This document shows positions 23,075 to 32,623 of a stretch of 64,000 bases of DNA, piece after piece. The DNA lies in assembly GCF_039555535.1 (NCBI RefSeq), contig NZ_CP154630.1, positions 1,377,001 through 1,441,000 on the forward strand, given 5' to 3'. Position numbers and translations under genes: made by a program. The DNA is from Stenotrophomonas maltophilia (GTDB taxonomy: Bacteria > Pseudomonadota > Gammaproteobacteria > Xanthomonadales > Xanthomonadaceae). How positions within the stretch are numbered: position 1 is the stretch's first letter; every line of letters starts with the position of its first letter. The notes under the pieces were generated by a model that saw only the letters and a list, made by a program, of their open reading frames with translations, was not told the origin of the DNA and made no database searches.

Positions 23075-25015
23075 TCAGGGTGAAGGGGTGGGTGCAGCGC
23101 TGGCCGGCTGCGCCATCCAGCGCTCCATCTTGCGGTCCAGCACGTCCAGCGGCATTGAGCCGTCCTTCAGCAGTTCGGCATGGAACCGGCGCAGATCGAA
23201 GGCTGCACCCTGGCGTGCCTTGGCCTTGTCGCGCAGGGCAACGATGGTGGTCAGGCCAGCGACGTTCGACAGTGCCTGGCCGGGCTGGGCCATGATCCGC
23301 TCGACTTCAGCGTTGGCATCATCGCTGCTCATGTCCACCGTCTTCTGCAGGTAGGCCACGGCCTGCTGCTTGCTCCAGCCCTGTGCATTGACGCCGGTGT
23401 CGGCGACGACGCGCGCGGCGCGCAGCAGGCGTGAGTACAGGTAGCCGATACGGTCGTAGGGATCGGTGTAGACGCCGAGGTCTTCACCCAGCGTCTCGGC
23501 GTACAGGCCCCAGCCTTCGACGAACGCAAGATCGCCACCGAGGCGACGGAAGCGTGGCAGCTTGGCCAGTTCCTGCTGCAGGCCCAGTTGCACGTGATGG
23601 CCGGGAATCGCTTCATGCAGGTACTGCACCGGCACGCTCCAGCGCTTGCGGCTGGGCAGGTCGCGGGTGTTGATGTACAGCACGCCCGGCTGCCCGGCCG
23701 GCGACGGCTGATAGGCTGCCGCGGCGGCGGTGAGCGCACGTTCCGGTTCCACCGCACGCACTTCCAGTGCGGACTTCGGCAGCGTATCGAGCACCTGAGG
23801 CAGACGCGCGTTGACCTGCTGCTGCACCTGGCGGTAGCGGCTGATCAGGGCATTGGCATCGCTGTACTGGAACTGGCGATCGTTACGCATGCTGCGCAGC
23901 AGCTTGGTCGGCGTGCCGCGCAGCTTCGCGTCCTTCATCACCGTGGCGATCTGTGCCTGCAGTTCCTGTACGCGTTGTTCGCCCAGCGCGTGCAGCTGTG
24001 CGGCGGTCTGGTCGCTGGCGGTGGTCTGCACGATCAGGTTGGCATACCAGGCCTGGCCGTCGGGCAGCGCGCCCATGCCGCTGCTGGCGCGCGTGGCCGG
24101 CAGGTACTCGGTGGCGATGAAGCCGCGCAGGGCGCGGTAGGCCGGCATGATGCGCAGCTCGATCATGCGCTTGTATTCGGCGCTGATGCGCGCCTTGTCT
24201 TCGGCTGCAATCGTGTTCGGCATCGTGCGGATCGGCGACCAGAAGATGCTCTCTTCAGCGGTCGGCGTGATCACCGCATCCAGCTGCGGCAGCACCTTTT
24301 CCATCAGGTCGCGCGGCTGCACCACGCCGGCCTTCATGCCCTGGCGCATGTTGTCGATGGCCTGGTCGAACAGTTCGGGAATGCCGAGCGAGCGGCGCGA
24401 CCAGGTGTCGTAGTCCTGCACGGTGTTGAACGGCTGCGCGCCGGCGCCGGAGCCGAGGATCGCCATGATGCTGCCGATGTTGTAGTACTGGCTGATCGGC
24501 ATCATCCAGCTTGGGTAACGCTCGGCAGCCAGCGAGGCGCGCGCGTCGCGTACGAAGATCTCGTAGCTGAGCAGGTCCTGGCCCTGCAGGCCGTCGCTGC
24601 CGAGTTTTTCGACCTTGCCCAGCCACTGTGTGGTGAAGTCGTGCGACTGCTGGCGCCAGGTGGCGGACAGGATGTTGGGCAGCTGGTCGTTGTAGCGCGG
24701 TTCGCCCTGGAACGTGGCCTGCAGCGGGTTCAACCGCATCGAGGCATCCCAGTACTCGTCGTACAGGCGCTCCAGCTGTACCTGCTTGGGCACGGCACGG
24801 GCCGGTGCGACCGGACGCGGCGCAGCGCGGCGCGTCGAACTGCCACGGGCCGGTGCGGTGGCACGGGTGGGCCTGGCCTTGGGCTTGGCGGCTTGGCGGG
24901 TCTGCGCAGCGGCAGGGCGGCTGGCCTTCTTCTTCGCTGCTTCGGCCGGCGGCACGGCACTGAACAGGAACAACGCAGCAATGGCAGCGGCCAGCACGCG
25001 GGGGGAATACGGCAT
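23075..25015 (-). CDS. Exported DUF885 metallopeptidase-like protein
   Basis: The ATG at 25015 (MPYSPRVLAAAIAALF) is preceded by GGAAGC and starts a signal peptide; 646 residues. A Lys/Ala/Pro/Arg-rich linker follows (about residues 25-70). The zinc motif LHEAIPGHHVQLGLQQ (HExxGHH) and a downstream Glu in AFVEGWGLYAETLGED fit the DUF885/M3-like fold. It probably acts in the periplasm on peptides. Substrate unknown. Confidence 0.88.
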   Translation of the reverse strand: MPYSPRVLAAAIAALFLFSAVPPAEAAKKKASRPAAAQTRQAAKPKARPTRATAPARGSSTRRAAPRPVAPARAVPKQVQLERLYDEYWDASMRLNPLQATFQGEPRYNDQLPNILSATWRQQSHDFTTQWLGKVEKLGSDGLQGQDLLSYEIFVRDARASLAAERYPSWMMPISQYYNIGSIMAILGSGAGAQPFNTVQDYDTWSRRSLGIPELFDQAIDNMRQGMKAGVVQPRDLMEKVLPQLDAVITPTAEESIFWSPIRTMPNTIAAEDKARISAEYKRMIELRIMPAYRALRGFIATEYLPATRASSGMGALPDGQAWYANLIVQTTASDQTAAQLHALGEQRVQELQAQIATVMKDAKLRGTPTKLLRSMRNDRQFQYSDANALISRYRQVQQQVNARLPQVLDTLPKSALEVRAVEPERALTAAAAAYQPSPAGQPGVLYINTRDLPSRKRWSVPVQYLHEAIPGHHVQLGLQQELAKLPRFRRLGGDLAFVEGWGLYAETLGEDLGVYTDPYDRIGYLYSRLLRAARVVADTGVNAQGWSKQQAVAYLQKTVDMSSDDANAEVERIMAQPGQALSNVAGLTTIVALRDKAKARQGAAFDLRRFHAELLKDGSMPLDVLDRKMERWMAQPASAAPTPSP

Positions 25016-25110
25016 CAAGAAGCTTCCGTGGAACACAGACCGTGGAGCTTGCACGATCCGCGCGCGTACGGCCAGCGTGAAGGCGCAGTCAGCTTGGTGG
25101 CGCTGGGGCT

Positions 25111-25896
25111 TCAGTCAGCCGCGGCGGCGGCCCGCAGCGCGGCCGCCCTGTCTGCGCCCAGATAGCGGGTGATCGCACGCCGCATCAGGTACAGCAGCGG
25201 AATCAAGGCAATCGCAAAACCCATCTTGTACACGTAGTTGACGCTGGCGACCGCAAGGAACAGCGAGGTCGGCCAGTGTTGCGGGCCCAGCACGAAGGCG
25301 ATCCAGATCACCACGAAGCTGTCCACCACCTGCGAGATCGCGGTGGATCCGGTCGCACGCAGCCACACGTGGCGCTCGCCGGTGGCCTGGCGGATGCGGT
25401 GGAACACTGCCACGTCGATCAGCTGGCCGAGCAGGAAGGCCACCAGCGAACCGGCAATGGTCCACATGCCCTGGCCGAACACGGCGGCAAACGCGGCCTG
25501 GTAGTCCGGAACGCCGTGGCGGTCCATCGAGGTGACCCACCAGCTGGCCGGCGCCAGCGAGATCGCAGCGAAGGCGAACAGGAAGCCATAGGCGATCAGG
25601 ACCACGGCCAGCCACGAGATGAAGCGCACGCCGCGCTTGCCGAAAAACTCGTTGATGGTGTCGGTCATGATGAACACCACCGGCCACAGCAGGGTGCCGG
25701 CGGTGAAGCTGAGCGAGCCGGTCTGGCCGAACAGGTTCCAGTTCAGCGGATCGATGCCGAGGGTATCTTCCAGCGCGAAGATCTTCACGCCGATCAGCTC
25801 GGCCAGCACCGCATTGCCGCAGAAGAACGCGGCCAGCACGATGAACAGCAGCACCGCGCGGTCCTGCAGCGGGCGCTCGATCGGCGCTGCGGTCAT
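25111..25896 (-). CDS. Queuosine precursor transporter (VUT/YhhQ family)
   Basis: The 261-residue membrane protein starts at an ATG overlapping the DUF502 stop (ATGA). About six to seven helices are visible. Family features are GTLLWPVVFIMTDTINEFFGKRG, SLVAFLLGQLIDVAVF and STAISQVVDSFVVIW. YhhQ proteins import preQ0 or preQ1 for queuosine synthesis. As the gene overlaps DUF502 there is no room for its own preQ1 riboswitch. Confidence 0.92.
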   Translation of the reverse strand: MTAAPIERPLQDRAVLLFIVLAAFFCGNAVLAELIGVKIFALEDTLGIDPLNWNLFGQTGSLSFTAGTLLWPVVFIMTDTINEFFGKRGVRFISWLAVVLIAYGFLFAFAAISLAPASWWVTSMDRHGVPDYQAAFAAVFGQGMWTIAGSLVAFLLGQLIDVAVFHRIRQATGERHVWLRATGSTAISQVVDSFVVIWIAFVLGPQHWPTSLFLAVASVNYVYKMGFAIALIPLLYLMRRAITRYLGADRAAALRAAAAAD

Positions 25897-26576
25897 TCGG
25901 CGCGTTCGCCGGCGCGGGTGAACGGCACGCTGGACGGTGCGACGGCGCCGCCGGAAATGATGAAGCTCATCGCCTGGTCAACGGTCCAGTCGGTGGGCGT
26001 CAGCAGCTCCACCGGCACGATTTCCAGGTAGCCCGAGGTCGGGTTCGGCGTGGTCGGCACATACACCGCGGCCAGCTCACGGTCGGTGCCGTGTTCCTTG
26101 ATCACGCGGGTGACCAGACCGACCGACTTCATGTCGCGGTGCGGGAAGTCGATCAGCACCACGCGCTGGGTGCTGCCCGGCTCGGTCTGCAGCATGTCCA
26201 GCAGTTTCTTGGCGCTGTCGTAGATGATGCTGGCCAGCGGGATGCGCTTGATCACCGCGCCGACCCAGCGCAGCAGGCGCTGGCCCAGCACGCGGCGGCT
26301 GGCCACGCCCACCGCCAGGATCACCAGCAGGGTGGCCAGCAGGGCGATGGTGTCCTGGATCCACTCGGCGCGGACCCAGCCCAGATAGTGCGGGAAACTG
26401 GTTGCGATCTGTTCGGACAGCGGCACCACCAGCGGGCTGGAGATGCCCGACAGCAGTACGAACACGAACTTGACCACGACCCAGGTGAGCCAGATCGGCA
26501 GCAGGGTCAGCAGGCCGGTCAGGAACAGGCGCTGCAGGGAAGGGCGGGGGACCAGGGCGGGGGCTTCGAGCGACAT
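25893..26576 (-). CDS. DUF502 membrane protein
   Basis: The 227-residue protein starts at an ATG. Two membrane helices are clear (LFLTGLLTLLPIWLTWVVVKFVFVLL and IQDTIALLATLLVILAVGVA). They are followed by a conserved soluble part (IPLASIIYDSAKKLLDML, VLIDFPHRDMKSVGLVT, YVPTTPNPTSGYLEIVP). The family is of unknown function. It forms an operon with the queuosine transporter. Confidence 0.9.
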   Translation of the reverse strand: MSLEAPALVPRPSLQRLFLTGLLTLLPIWLTWVVVKFVFVLLSGISSPLVVPLSEQIATSFPHYLGWVRAEWIQDTIALLATLLVILAVGVASRRVLGQRLLRWVGAVIKRIPLASIIYDSAKKLLDMLQTEPGSTQRVVLIDFPHRDMKSVGLVTRVIKEHGTDRELAAVYVPTTPNPTSGYLEIVPVELLTPTDWTVDQAMSFIISGGAVAPSSVPFTRAGERAE

Positions 26577-26652
26577 GTGCGCATTGTAGCGGTCACTGCC
26601 GGTCGATTACGCTGGCGGATCGACTGCGGCAACGAGCCATGGAAGGGAAGCT

Positions 26653-27969
26653 GTGTTGAAGATTCTGCGCGGACTGGGGTGGACCCTGGCGGGCCTGCTG
26701 GTGCTGGCCATCGTGGTGTGGTGTGCCTCACGCATGTGGCCGGTGCCGGAATCGCGATTGCAGGCGCAGCAACGGCTGGAGGCGCGGCTGCCGGCGAACG
26801 GGCGCAATGGCTATCCGCTGTTGTGGACACTGGCCTTTGACGACCTGGATGCCGGTCAGCGCGAGCAGGCGCTGGCCGAGGATGTGCGGCGCTGGGAGGC
26901 CGACCCGCGCGGTGGCAACCTCACCCCGTCTCACCTTGCGGCGAACCACGCCGAACTGCGCGCGCGGGCGTCCGCCAGCTGCGGGCCCAGCGCCCGCGAC
27001 TGCCTGGCACAGGTGCGGGCCGATCCGCAGCGGTTTGCCGAGGCCCATGCCGGCCATCGCCAGCTGCACGCACGGCTGGACGCGCTGGCCGAAGCGGACC
27101 ACTTCGTGTCGCCGTTCAGACCGAAGGGCGACGGCATCATGGTGCCGCTGCCGACCTACGGGTTGATGCTCGATGCCACCAGTGCACGCGCACTGGCCTA
27201 TGTGCAGGGGGACATCGATGGCGCGCTGCGTGGCAGCTGCCGTGGCCTGCAGCTGGGTCGTCGGCTGGTGCCCGGTGGCAGCTATCTGGTCGAGAGCATC
27301 ATCGGCGCCAGCCTGGTGCAGGCCAATGCGCAGCTGCTGGCCGACATGCTGGTGGAACTGCCTGCCGACCACCCGCTGCCGGCCGAATGCGAACGCGCCA
27401 TGCAGCCGATGCGGGCCGACGAGCAGAGCCTGTGCCGTGCAATGCAGGGCGAGTACGCGATGAGCCGCGCGGCAATCGCGTCTTCGGCCCAGGAATTTGG
27501 CGGGGTCCTGGTGCTGGACCGCAGTAGTACGCTGGCGCGCGTGGCGGGCAATCTGGGCTGGGCCTGTGGGGCGGCAGCGACCGCGGCACTGGAGGCGGAC
27601 CGCCCGCTGCCGGTAGCGGCGCCGCTGCAGCATGACTTCGGGTGCCTGTCGAACGTGATGGGCTGCGTGCTGACCGACATCGCTGGCCCGGTCTATCCCG
27701 CCTATTCGTCGCGCACCCAGGATGCCGCGGCGATGCTGCGCCTGCTGGGCGCGCAACGCTGGCTGCGGCAGCAGGCGGGGGACCCGGTGGAGGCGCTGCA
27801 ACGGTTGCCGGCGCAGTTTGCCTCGCCGGTGCGGGCGCCACAGCTGTCCGCCAACGGGCGTTCCCTGCAGGTACCGCGTCGCTCGCCCACCCGCGGCAAC
27901 GACGAAAGCCCGTGGCTGTCGGTGCCGTTGGCGGCCGGCGCCGCCCCAACCGCCGCTGCCCGCGACTGA
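26653..27969 (+). CDS. Hypothetical protein with N-terminal membrane anchor (438 aa)
   Basis: The start is a GTG at 26653 with a strong GGAAGGGAAG site just upstream. One hydrophobic segment (WTLAGLLVLAIVVWCASRMW) at residues 9-28 anchors a ~400-residue helical, Ala/Arg/Leu-rich domain, likely periplasmic. It has scattered cysteines, several in pairs (SCGPSARDCLAQ, GCLSNVMGCV). I do not recognise the family. It is followed closely by a convergent exported protein (8 bp). Confidence 0.75.
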   Translation: MLKILRGLGWTLAGLLVLAIVVWCASRMWPVPESRLQAQQRLEARLPANGRNGYPLLWTLAFDDLDAGQREQALAEDVRRWEADPRGGNLTPSHLAANHAELRARASASCGPSARDCLAQVRADPQRFAEAHAGHRQLHARLDALAEADHFVSPFRPKGDGIMVPLPTYGLMLDATSARALAYVQGDIDGALRGSCRGLQLGRRLVPGGSYLVESIIGASLVQANAQLLADMLVELPADHPLPAECERAMQPMRADEQSLCRAMQGEYAMSRAAIASSAQEFGGVLVLDRSSTLARVAGNLGWACGAAATAALEADRPLPVAAPLQHDFGCLSNVMGCVLTDIAGPVYPAYSSRTQDAAAMLRLLGAQRWLRQQAGDPVEALQRLPAQFASPVRAPQLSANGRSLQVPRRSPTRGNDESPWLSVPLAAGAAPTAAARD

Positions 27970-27977
27970 GCGGCGGG

Positions 27978-28694
27978 TCAGTCGCCGCCGGCCTGCGGAT
28001 CGAACACCCAGCCATCACCAACGGTCTGCAGCGTCCAGCGGCGGCTGCCGCGCAGTGGCTGCCAGCGCACGCTTTCCTTGTCGTCCTCGATGCTGCCCTC
28101 GGTCCGCTTCACCTTGCGCGTGGAAAAATTCACGCTCACCGAGGTGGCCTGTCCTGAATTGCGCATCACCGAGTTCTGGTCATAGCCGATCAGCGCGAAG
28201 GCATCGTCCTGCCAGCGGAAGGTGAAGGCGGTGGTACCCATCGACCAGCTTCCCGCGCTGGAGAAGGAAAACAGCGCCACCCTCAACGTGCCGCGCTGGA
28301 TGCTGACACCGCCATCTTCAAGCGGGTCGCTCATCACCGGGTTGTCCGGCCGAGGAATCAGATGGTGGTCCTGCACCGCCAGCACATAGCCGGCCGGGCG
28401 TGACCACGCCACGGCGAGAATGCGCGGGTTGCTGTCGTAAGGCGATGGGCCGAAGCCATCGTGCTCGATGACATTGCGCGGATCCTGCTGGCGCAGCACC
28501 AGCACCAGGTCCGCGCGGCCATCCCGGTCGAGATCGCCTTCGATGCTGGACTCCAGCGTCCAGCCCTCGGGCACGAAGCCGGTGGCAGTGGCCGCCTGGG
28601 CCGGCAGCGTCGGGTACTGCACCGGCGGCAGGTCGAGTGCATGGGCCGCGCAGGGCAGGGGGCTCAGCAGTGCTGCAAGGGTGTAGGGACGCAT
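27978..28694 (-). CDS. Exported hypothetical protein (238 aa)
   Basis: ATG at 28694 chosen over one at 28706 because GGAGG lies just before it. A signal peptide ends near HALDL. The mature protein has SSIEGDLDRDGRADLVLVLRQ, an FG-GAP/VCBS-like calcium-loop pattern (DxDxDGxxD). This is followed by beta-rich sequence (SMGTTAFTFRWQDDAFALIGYDQ). Probably periplasmic. Function unknown. Confidence 0.75.
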   Translation of the reverse strand: MRPYTLAALLSPLPCAAHALDLPPVQYPTLPAQAATATGFVPEGWTLESSIEGDLDRDGRADLVLVLRQQDPRNVIEHDGFGPSPYDSNPRILAVAWSRPAGYVLAVQDHHLIPRPDNPVMSDPLEDGGVSIQRGTLRVALFSFSSAGSWSMGTTAFTFRWQDDAFALIGYDQNSVMRNSGQATSVSVNFSTRKVKRTEGSIEDDKESVRWQPLRGSRRWTLQTVGDGWVFDPQAGGD

Positions 28695-28741
28695 CGGAGC
28701 CTCCATGGCAGGGGGCCAGAGGATAGCGCCTGTGCGGAGGA

Positions 28742-29194
28742 TCAGCGCGCGTGCGGCTTCAGGCGCAGGTACACCTGCTTGCGGACCTGTGCGACCACCT
28801 CGCCGCTTTCATCCACCACGTCGTTGCTGAACCAGCGCAGCACCTTGTCGCCGCTGGCGGCCTCGGCGCGAAGTTCGTCCAGCAGCGCGTCATCGATGCG
28901 GAATGATGTGCGTACGGTGCCACGGCCGGGCTTGAGGAAGTCGATGGCGCCTGCGCGGTCCCACACGTAGTAGTCGCGGCCGAGGATGTGCAGCAGGCCG
29001 AGCATCCAGAACGGATCGGTCATCGCGAAAAGGCTGCCGCCGAAGTGGGTACCAACGTAGTTGCGGTTCCATGGCCGAAGGCGCAGCTCGACATCGATCT
29101 GCCGGTAGTCGGGGGTGATGCGGGTGACGTGGATGCCGGTGAACAGGAAGGGCGGCCAGAGGTTGATGCCGAAGCGGAACAGGCGGGCGTTCAT
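28742..29194 (-). CDS. DUF4442 hot-dog fold thioesterase-like protein
   Basis: The 150-residue protein starts at an ATG (MNARLFRFGINLWPPF). RNYVGTHFGGSLFAMTDPFWMLGL resembles the helix and strand of the hot-dog fold, as in the DUF4442/YiiD C-terminal domain. No acyl-CoA specificity can be assigned. It lies downstream of the GGDEF gene on the same strand. Confidence 0.85.
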   Translation of the reverse strand: MNARLFRFGINLWPPFLFTGIHVTRITPDYRQIDVELRLRPWNRNYVGTHFGGSLFAMTDPFWMLGLLHILGRDYYVWDRAGAIDFLKPGRGTVRTSFRIDDALLDELRAEAASGDKVLRWFSNDVVDESGEVVAQVRKQVYLRLKPHAR

Positions 29195-29269
29195 GCGGAT
29201 CCGGGGGGCGCTGGGCGAGGTGTCCAGTCTAACCATTCGCATGCGTATGTTGCACCCCGGTGGCGCCGG

Positions 29270-30895
29270 TCACGCGCTGCCGTCGATCACATACCCGTCG
29301 CGCCCATTCGCTTTGGCCTGGTACAGCGCGGTGTCGGCCCCTTCGACGAAATGATGCGGTTGCAGCTCGCCGTCCGGGACACGGGTGAACACGCCGATGG
29401 TGAGCGTGACCCGGTCGTCGCTGCCATCACCATGTGCCGGCAACGCACGCACGCAGTCGATCAGGTCCTGGATCACGAGCCGCGCGCCCTCGGCCGGGGT
29501 ATCGGGCAATACCAGCGCGAATTCATCGCCACCGTAACGCGCGGCCATGTCGCGCGGGCGCCGAGCATGCGCGCCGATCAACCGGGCGACGTCCCGCAGC
29601 ACGCGGTCGCCGAGCTGGTGACCATGGCGGTCGTTGTGGCGCTTGAAGTGGTCGACGTCGATCAGCGCCAGGCTCAGTGGCTTGCCGTTGCGTCGCGCGG
29701 CGTCGCATTCCTGCTGCAACGCCTGTTCGAAGCGCAGGCGATTGCCAAGGCCGGTCAGTGCGTCGCGGTTGGCCTGCCGGTGCCAGGCCGAAATCCGCCA
29801 GATCGCCCAGGCCAGCAGTACCAGCAGGATGCCCAGCAGGGCGGTGGCCGGCGCCCACCAGAGGTTGCTGGTGCGCAACAGCAGCCAGCTCAGCAGAGGG
29901 GCAAGCGGCAGCGAACACAACGCCGCCAGCCACGGCAGGCGCAGGCCGAGCAGGATCACGCACAGCGCCACCAGCACAGCACTGATGGCGTGCTGCCAGA
30001 AGCGGGGCAGCACCTCGATCTGCTTGTGCTGCAGCAGCATCGAGGCGATGTTGGCCTGGTACTCGCTGCCGCTCATCCAGAACTCGCGGGTGGTCGGGGT
30101 CAGCAGGCGCGGCGCGATGCCGCTGGCGGTCATGCCGACGATGATGCGGCGGCCATGCAGCATCGCCATGTCCACGTGGCCATCGAGTACGTCTGCGTAG
30201 GAAACCTGCGGCAACTGCTCGGGGGGGCCGGCATAGCGCACCCGCACGTAGTCGTTGCGGCGCCATTGATAGGGCGAGCCCACCTCGGGGTCGGGGTCGG
30301 GCAGGCCGCGCACCGCGCCGGAGGGCAGGCCGGTCAGGGCCAGCCCGAGCGCCGGCCAATGCGCCTTGCCGATGCCTGCATGCAGGTAGATGCCGCGGGC
30401 GACGCCGTCACTGTCCACTTCAACATCGGTGTGGCCGATGGCGGCGGCACTGGCCGCGATCTGCGGAACCGGCAGCATTTCCTCGGCCATGCGATCACCG
30501 GCTGCCGGTGCGGCCAGCACCGGTAGCACCACCCGGCCATTGCGACGGATGGCCGCGGCCAGCGCCTCGTCCTGGCGGCTGTCGCGGCGGTCCGGCTCGG
30601 ACAGCATCAGGTCCAGCGCGACCCGTTCTGCACCGGCATCGGTCAGGCGGTCCAGCAACCGGGCGTGGACCGAGCGCGGCCACGGCCATTGGCCGATGCG
30701 TTGCAGGCTGCCTTCGTCGATGGCCACGATCAGAACGCTCGGGTCGGGTCGATAGTCCCAGTTGCCGACCATCGCGTCGTAGGAGGCCTCGTCCTGCCGC
30801 CACAGCCATTGGCCCTGGCTGGCGACGATGGTCAGTATCCCGGCCAGCATGGCCAGCAGGATCCGCTTCGACCAAGGCAGCGGCGAGCGCCTCAC
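29270..30895 (-). CDS. CHASE2-domain diguanylate cyclase
   Basis: The GTG at 30895 overlaps the FecR-protein stop (GTGA) and fits better than longer starts; 541 residues. After one N-terminal helix comes a CHASE2 sensor (SVLIVAIDEGSLQRIGQWPWPRSVHARLL, about residues 45-300), probably periplasmic. Three or so membrane helices follow, then a GGDEF domain with an intact active site (RYGGDEFALVLPD, residues 455-459). An RPRD product-inhibition site lies five residues before GGDEF. It should make cyclic-di-GMP. It is translationally coupled to the LysM-FecR gene, so the two probably sense one envelope signal. Confidence 0.92.
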   Translation of the reverse strand: MRRSPLPWSKRILLAMLAGILTIVASQGQWLWRQDEASYDAMVGNWDYRPDPSVLIVAIDEGSLQRIGQWPWPRSVHARLLDRLTDAGAERVALDLMLSEPDRRDSRQDEALAAAIRRNGRVVLPVLAAPAAGDRMAEEMLPVPQIAASAAAIGHTDVEVDSDGVARGIYLHAGIGKAHWPALGLALTGLPSGAVRGLPDPDPEVGSPYQWRRNDYVRVRYAGPPEQLPQVSYADVLDGHVDMAMLHGRRIIVGMTASGIAPRLLTPTTREFWMSGSEYQANIASMLLQHKQIEVLPRFWQHAISAVLVALCVILLGLRLPWLAALCSLPLAPLLSWLLLRTSNLWWAPATALLGILLVLLAWAIWRISAWHRQANRDALTGLGNRLRFEQALQQECDAARRNGKPLSLALIDVDHFKRHNDRHGHQLGDRVLRDVARLIGAHARRPRDMAARYGGDEFALVLPDTPAEGARLVIQDLIDCVRALPAHGDGSDDRVTLTIGVFTRVPDGELQPHHFVEGADTALYQAKANGRDGYVIDGSA

Positions 30896-32517
30896 AACAG
30901 CAGCCACAGCAGCAAGGCACCACCGCCGGTGCCATAGCAGAGGCGACACGGCAGGGCGATCTGCTGGGCAGGCGAAAACTCGCCGGCATGGCCGTCATCG
31001 TCGATGTACTGCACGCGCACGTGGAGGGTGCCGCGCCACGGACGCTTGAAGCTGACCTGCGGTTCGGCCACGGTTTCGTCGACCAGCGGTGCCTTGAAGT
31101 CGCCGCGGCGGTCGACCTGGACGCGATAGCGCTGGCCTTCGCTGCCGGCCTGCCAGCGCAGGGTCAGTTCACCATGCGCGGCCTCGGGCGGTTGCAGCGC
31201 AGGATCGACCGGTTCATTGCTGAGTTGCAGCGGCAGCGCCTGGCCATAGCGTCCCTGGTGGCCGTTGGCATCGCGCGAGGCGACCCGCCAGAAGTAGTGG
31301 CCCGGCGGCAATGGCTGCGCCAGGCGCAGATCGGTGCCGGTGCTGGTCAGTTCCTGCAGTGGCTGTACGAAGCTGGAATCAGCCGCGATCTGCAGCACGC
31401 TGCTGCGCGCACCGGGGGCCTGGCTCCAGCGGAAACGCGGGCGGTCGCTGTTGATTGTCTGTCCATGCAGCGGGGCCAGTGTCAGCGGCGGTGGCGGCTG
31501 GTCGCTGAGTTCGAAGTCGGCGCTGGCATCGATGCCTTCCACACCCTGAGCATCGACCGCGCGCAGCAGGATGCGCAGCTGGCCCGGCGGCAGGTCACCG
31601 ATGGCCAGGCGGGTATCGGTGGTGGTGGCAGCGAACAGCAGGATCTCCGGCGTGGCGGCCTGTACCACTTCAACGCGGTAATGCGCGGCGCCGGTGACCG
31701 GAGACCATGCCAGCAGCGTGGGCAACGGGGCCAGGCGCAGTTCATCGTTGCGCAGCTGCGGTGCCGGCAGCAGTGCGGAGACTGCGTCCGGTGCGGCGTC
31801 TGCACTGCCGCTGCGGGTGGCCTGTCCCGGTTGGACCATGCGCTGGCCATGGGTATTGCCGACCTGCACCTTGCCCTGCAGGACCTCGGTGGCCGCGACA
31901 TCACGACCGTCGCCGGCACTGACCCGGAAGACGGTGCCGCGCACGCTGCTGGTGGCGGTGGGCGCATCGATGATGTAGCGCGATGCCGGGCCGCGCGCAG
32001 GCGTTACCCGATTGCTGGCGCGGCCCTGCTGCAGGCGCAGGCGAGTGTCCACCATGCCGGTGTGGCCATAGCGGCTGAGCTGGTCCAGGCGCAGGCGCGA
32101 GTACTCACGCAGCTGCAGGCGCGAGGCATCGGCAAATTCCAGCGTGACGCTGGATTCGCCCTCGGTCTGCACGGTGTCACCGATGTGCAGCTGCTCGCCG
32201 GCCTGGATGGCGCGGCTGGCGCTGCCGTCGCCACCGGACAGTTCGACCTTGCCGCGGACCGAGAGCACCCGCGCCGGCGCCGGTTCGGTGCGCAGCCAGC
32301 TGATGGGAAAGCGCAGCAGCTGGCCGGGCGGCAGCCGGTAGGGGTTATCGATGCGGTTGTGCTGCTGGAGCTGTTGCCAGCGCACCGAGGGTTTCAGATA
32401 CACGCCACCCAGGTCCCACAGGGTGTCGCCGGGACGGACCCGGTAGTTCCAGTCCTGCGCGGCGGCGATGGCCGGCAGCAGGAGGAGGGCACAGAACAGG
32501 GCGCCCTTGGAGCGCAT
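30892..32517 (-). CDS. Exported LysM-FecR domain protein
   Basis: ATG at 32517 (MRSKGALFCALLLLPAIAAAQ), a signal peptide; 541 residues. A LysM domain follows (YRVRPGDTLWDLGGVYLKPSVRWQQLQQHN). Next is a FecR domain (ARVLSVRGKVELSGG... ASNRVTPARGPASRYIIDAPTATSSVRGTVF). After that come fibronectin-like repeats (APLPTLLAWSPVTGAAHYRVEV; RWSQAPGARSSVLQIA). LysM binds peptidoglycan. It is upstream of and coupled to the CHASE2-GGDEF gene. A longer start using GTG codons is possible but unsupported. Confidence 0.88.
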   Translation of the reverse strand: MRSKGALFCALLLLPAIAAAQDWNYRVRPGDTLWDLGGVYLKPSVRWQQLQQHNRIDNPYRLPPGQLLRFPISWLRTEPAPARVLSVRGKVELSGGDGSASRAIQAGEQLHIGDTVQTEGESSVTLEFADASRLQLREYSRLRLDQLSRYGHTGMVDTRLRLQQGRASNRVTPARGPASRYIIDAPTATSSVRGTVFRVSAGDGRDVAATEVLQGKVQVGNTHGQRMVQPGQATRSGSADAAPDAVSALLPAPQLRNDELRLAPLPTLLAWSPVTGAAHYRVEVVQAATPEILLFAATTTDTRLAIGDLPPGQLRILLRAVDAQGVEGIDASADFELSDQPPPPLTLAPLHGQTINSDRPRFRWSQAPGARSSVLQIAADSSFVQPLQELTSTGTDLRLAQPLPPGHYFWRVASRDANGHQGRYGQALPLQLSNEPVDPALQPPEAAHGELTLRWQAGSEGQRYRVQVDRRGDFKAPLVDETVAEPQVSFKRPWRGTLHVRVQYIDDDGHAGEFSPAQQIALPCRLCYGTGGGALLLWLLL

Positions 32518-32623
32518 GGCAGACGACAGCGAGCGGACGAAGGTCACAGTTTTGCAATCCCGGCAATGCGGGGGTGCAGCTGCAAGACCCCATGGCCCCG
32601 ACCTCATCCCCCCGAACGGATCG

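Noticed and set aside
30221..30227. A C7 run (coding strand) in the CHASE2-GGDEF gene as a phase-variation tract
   Set aside because: Seven bases are weak evidence in DNA of this GC content; noted only.
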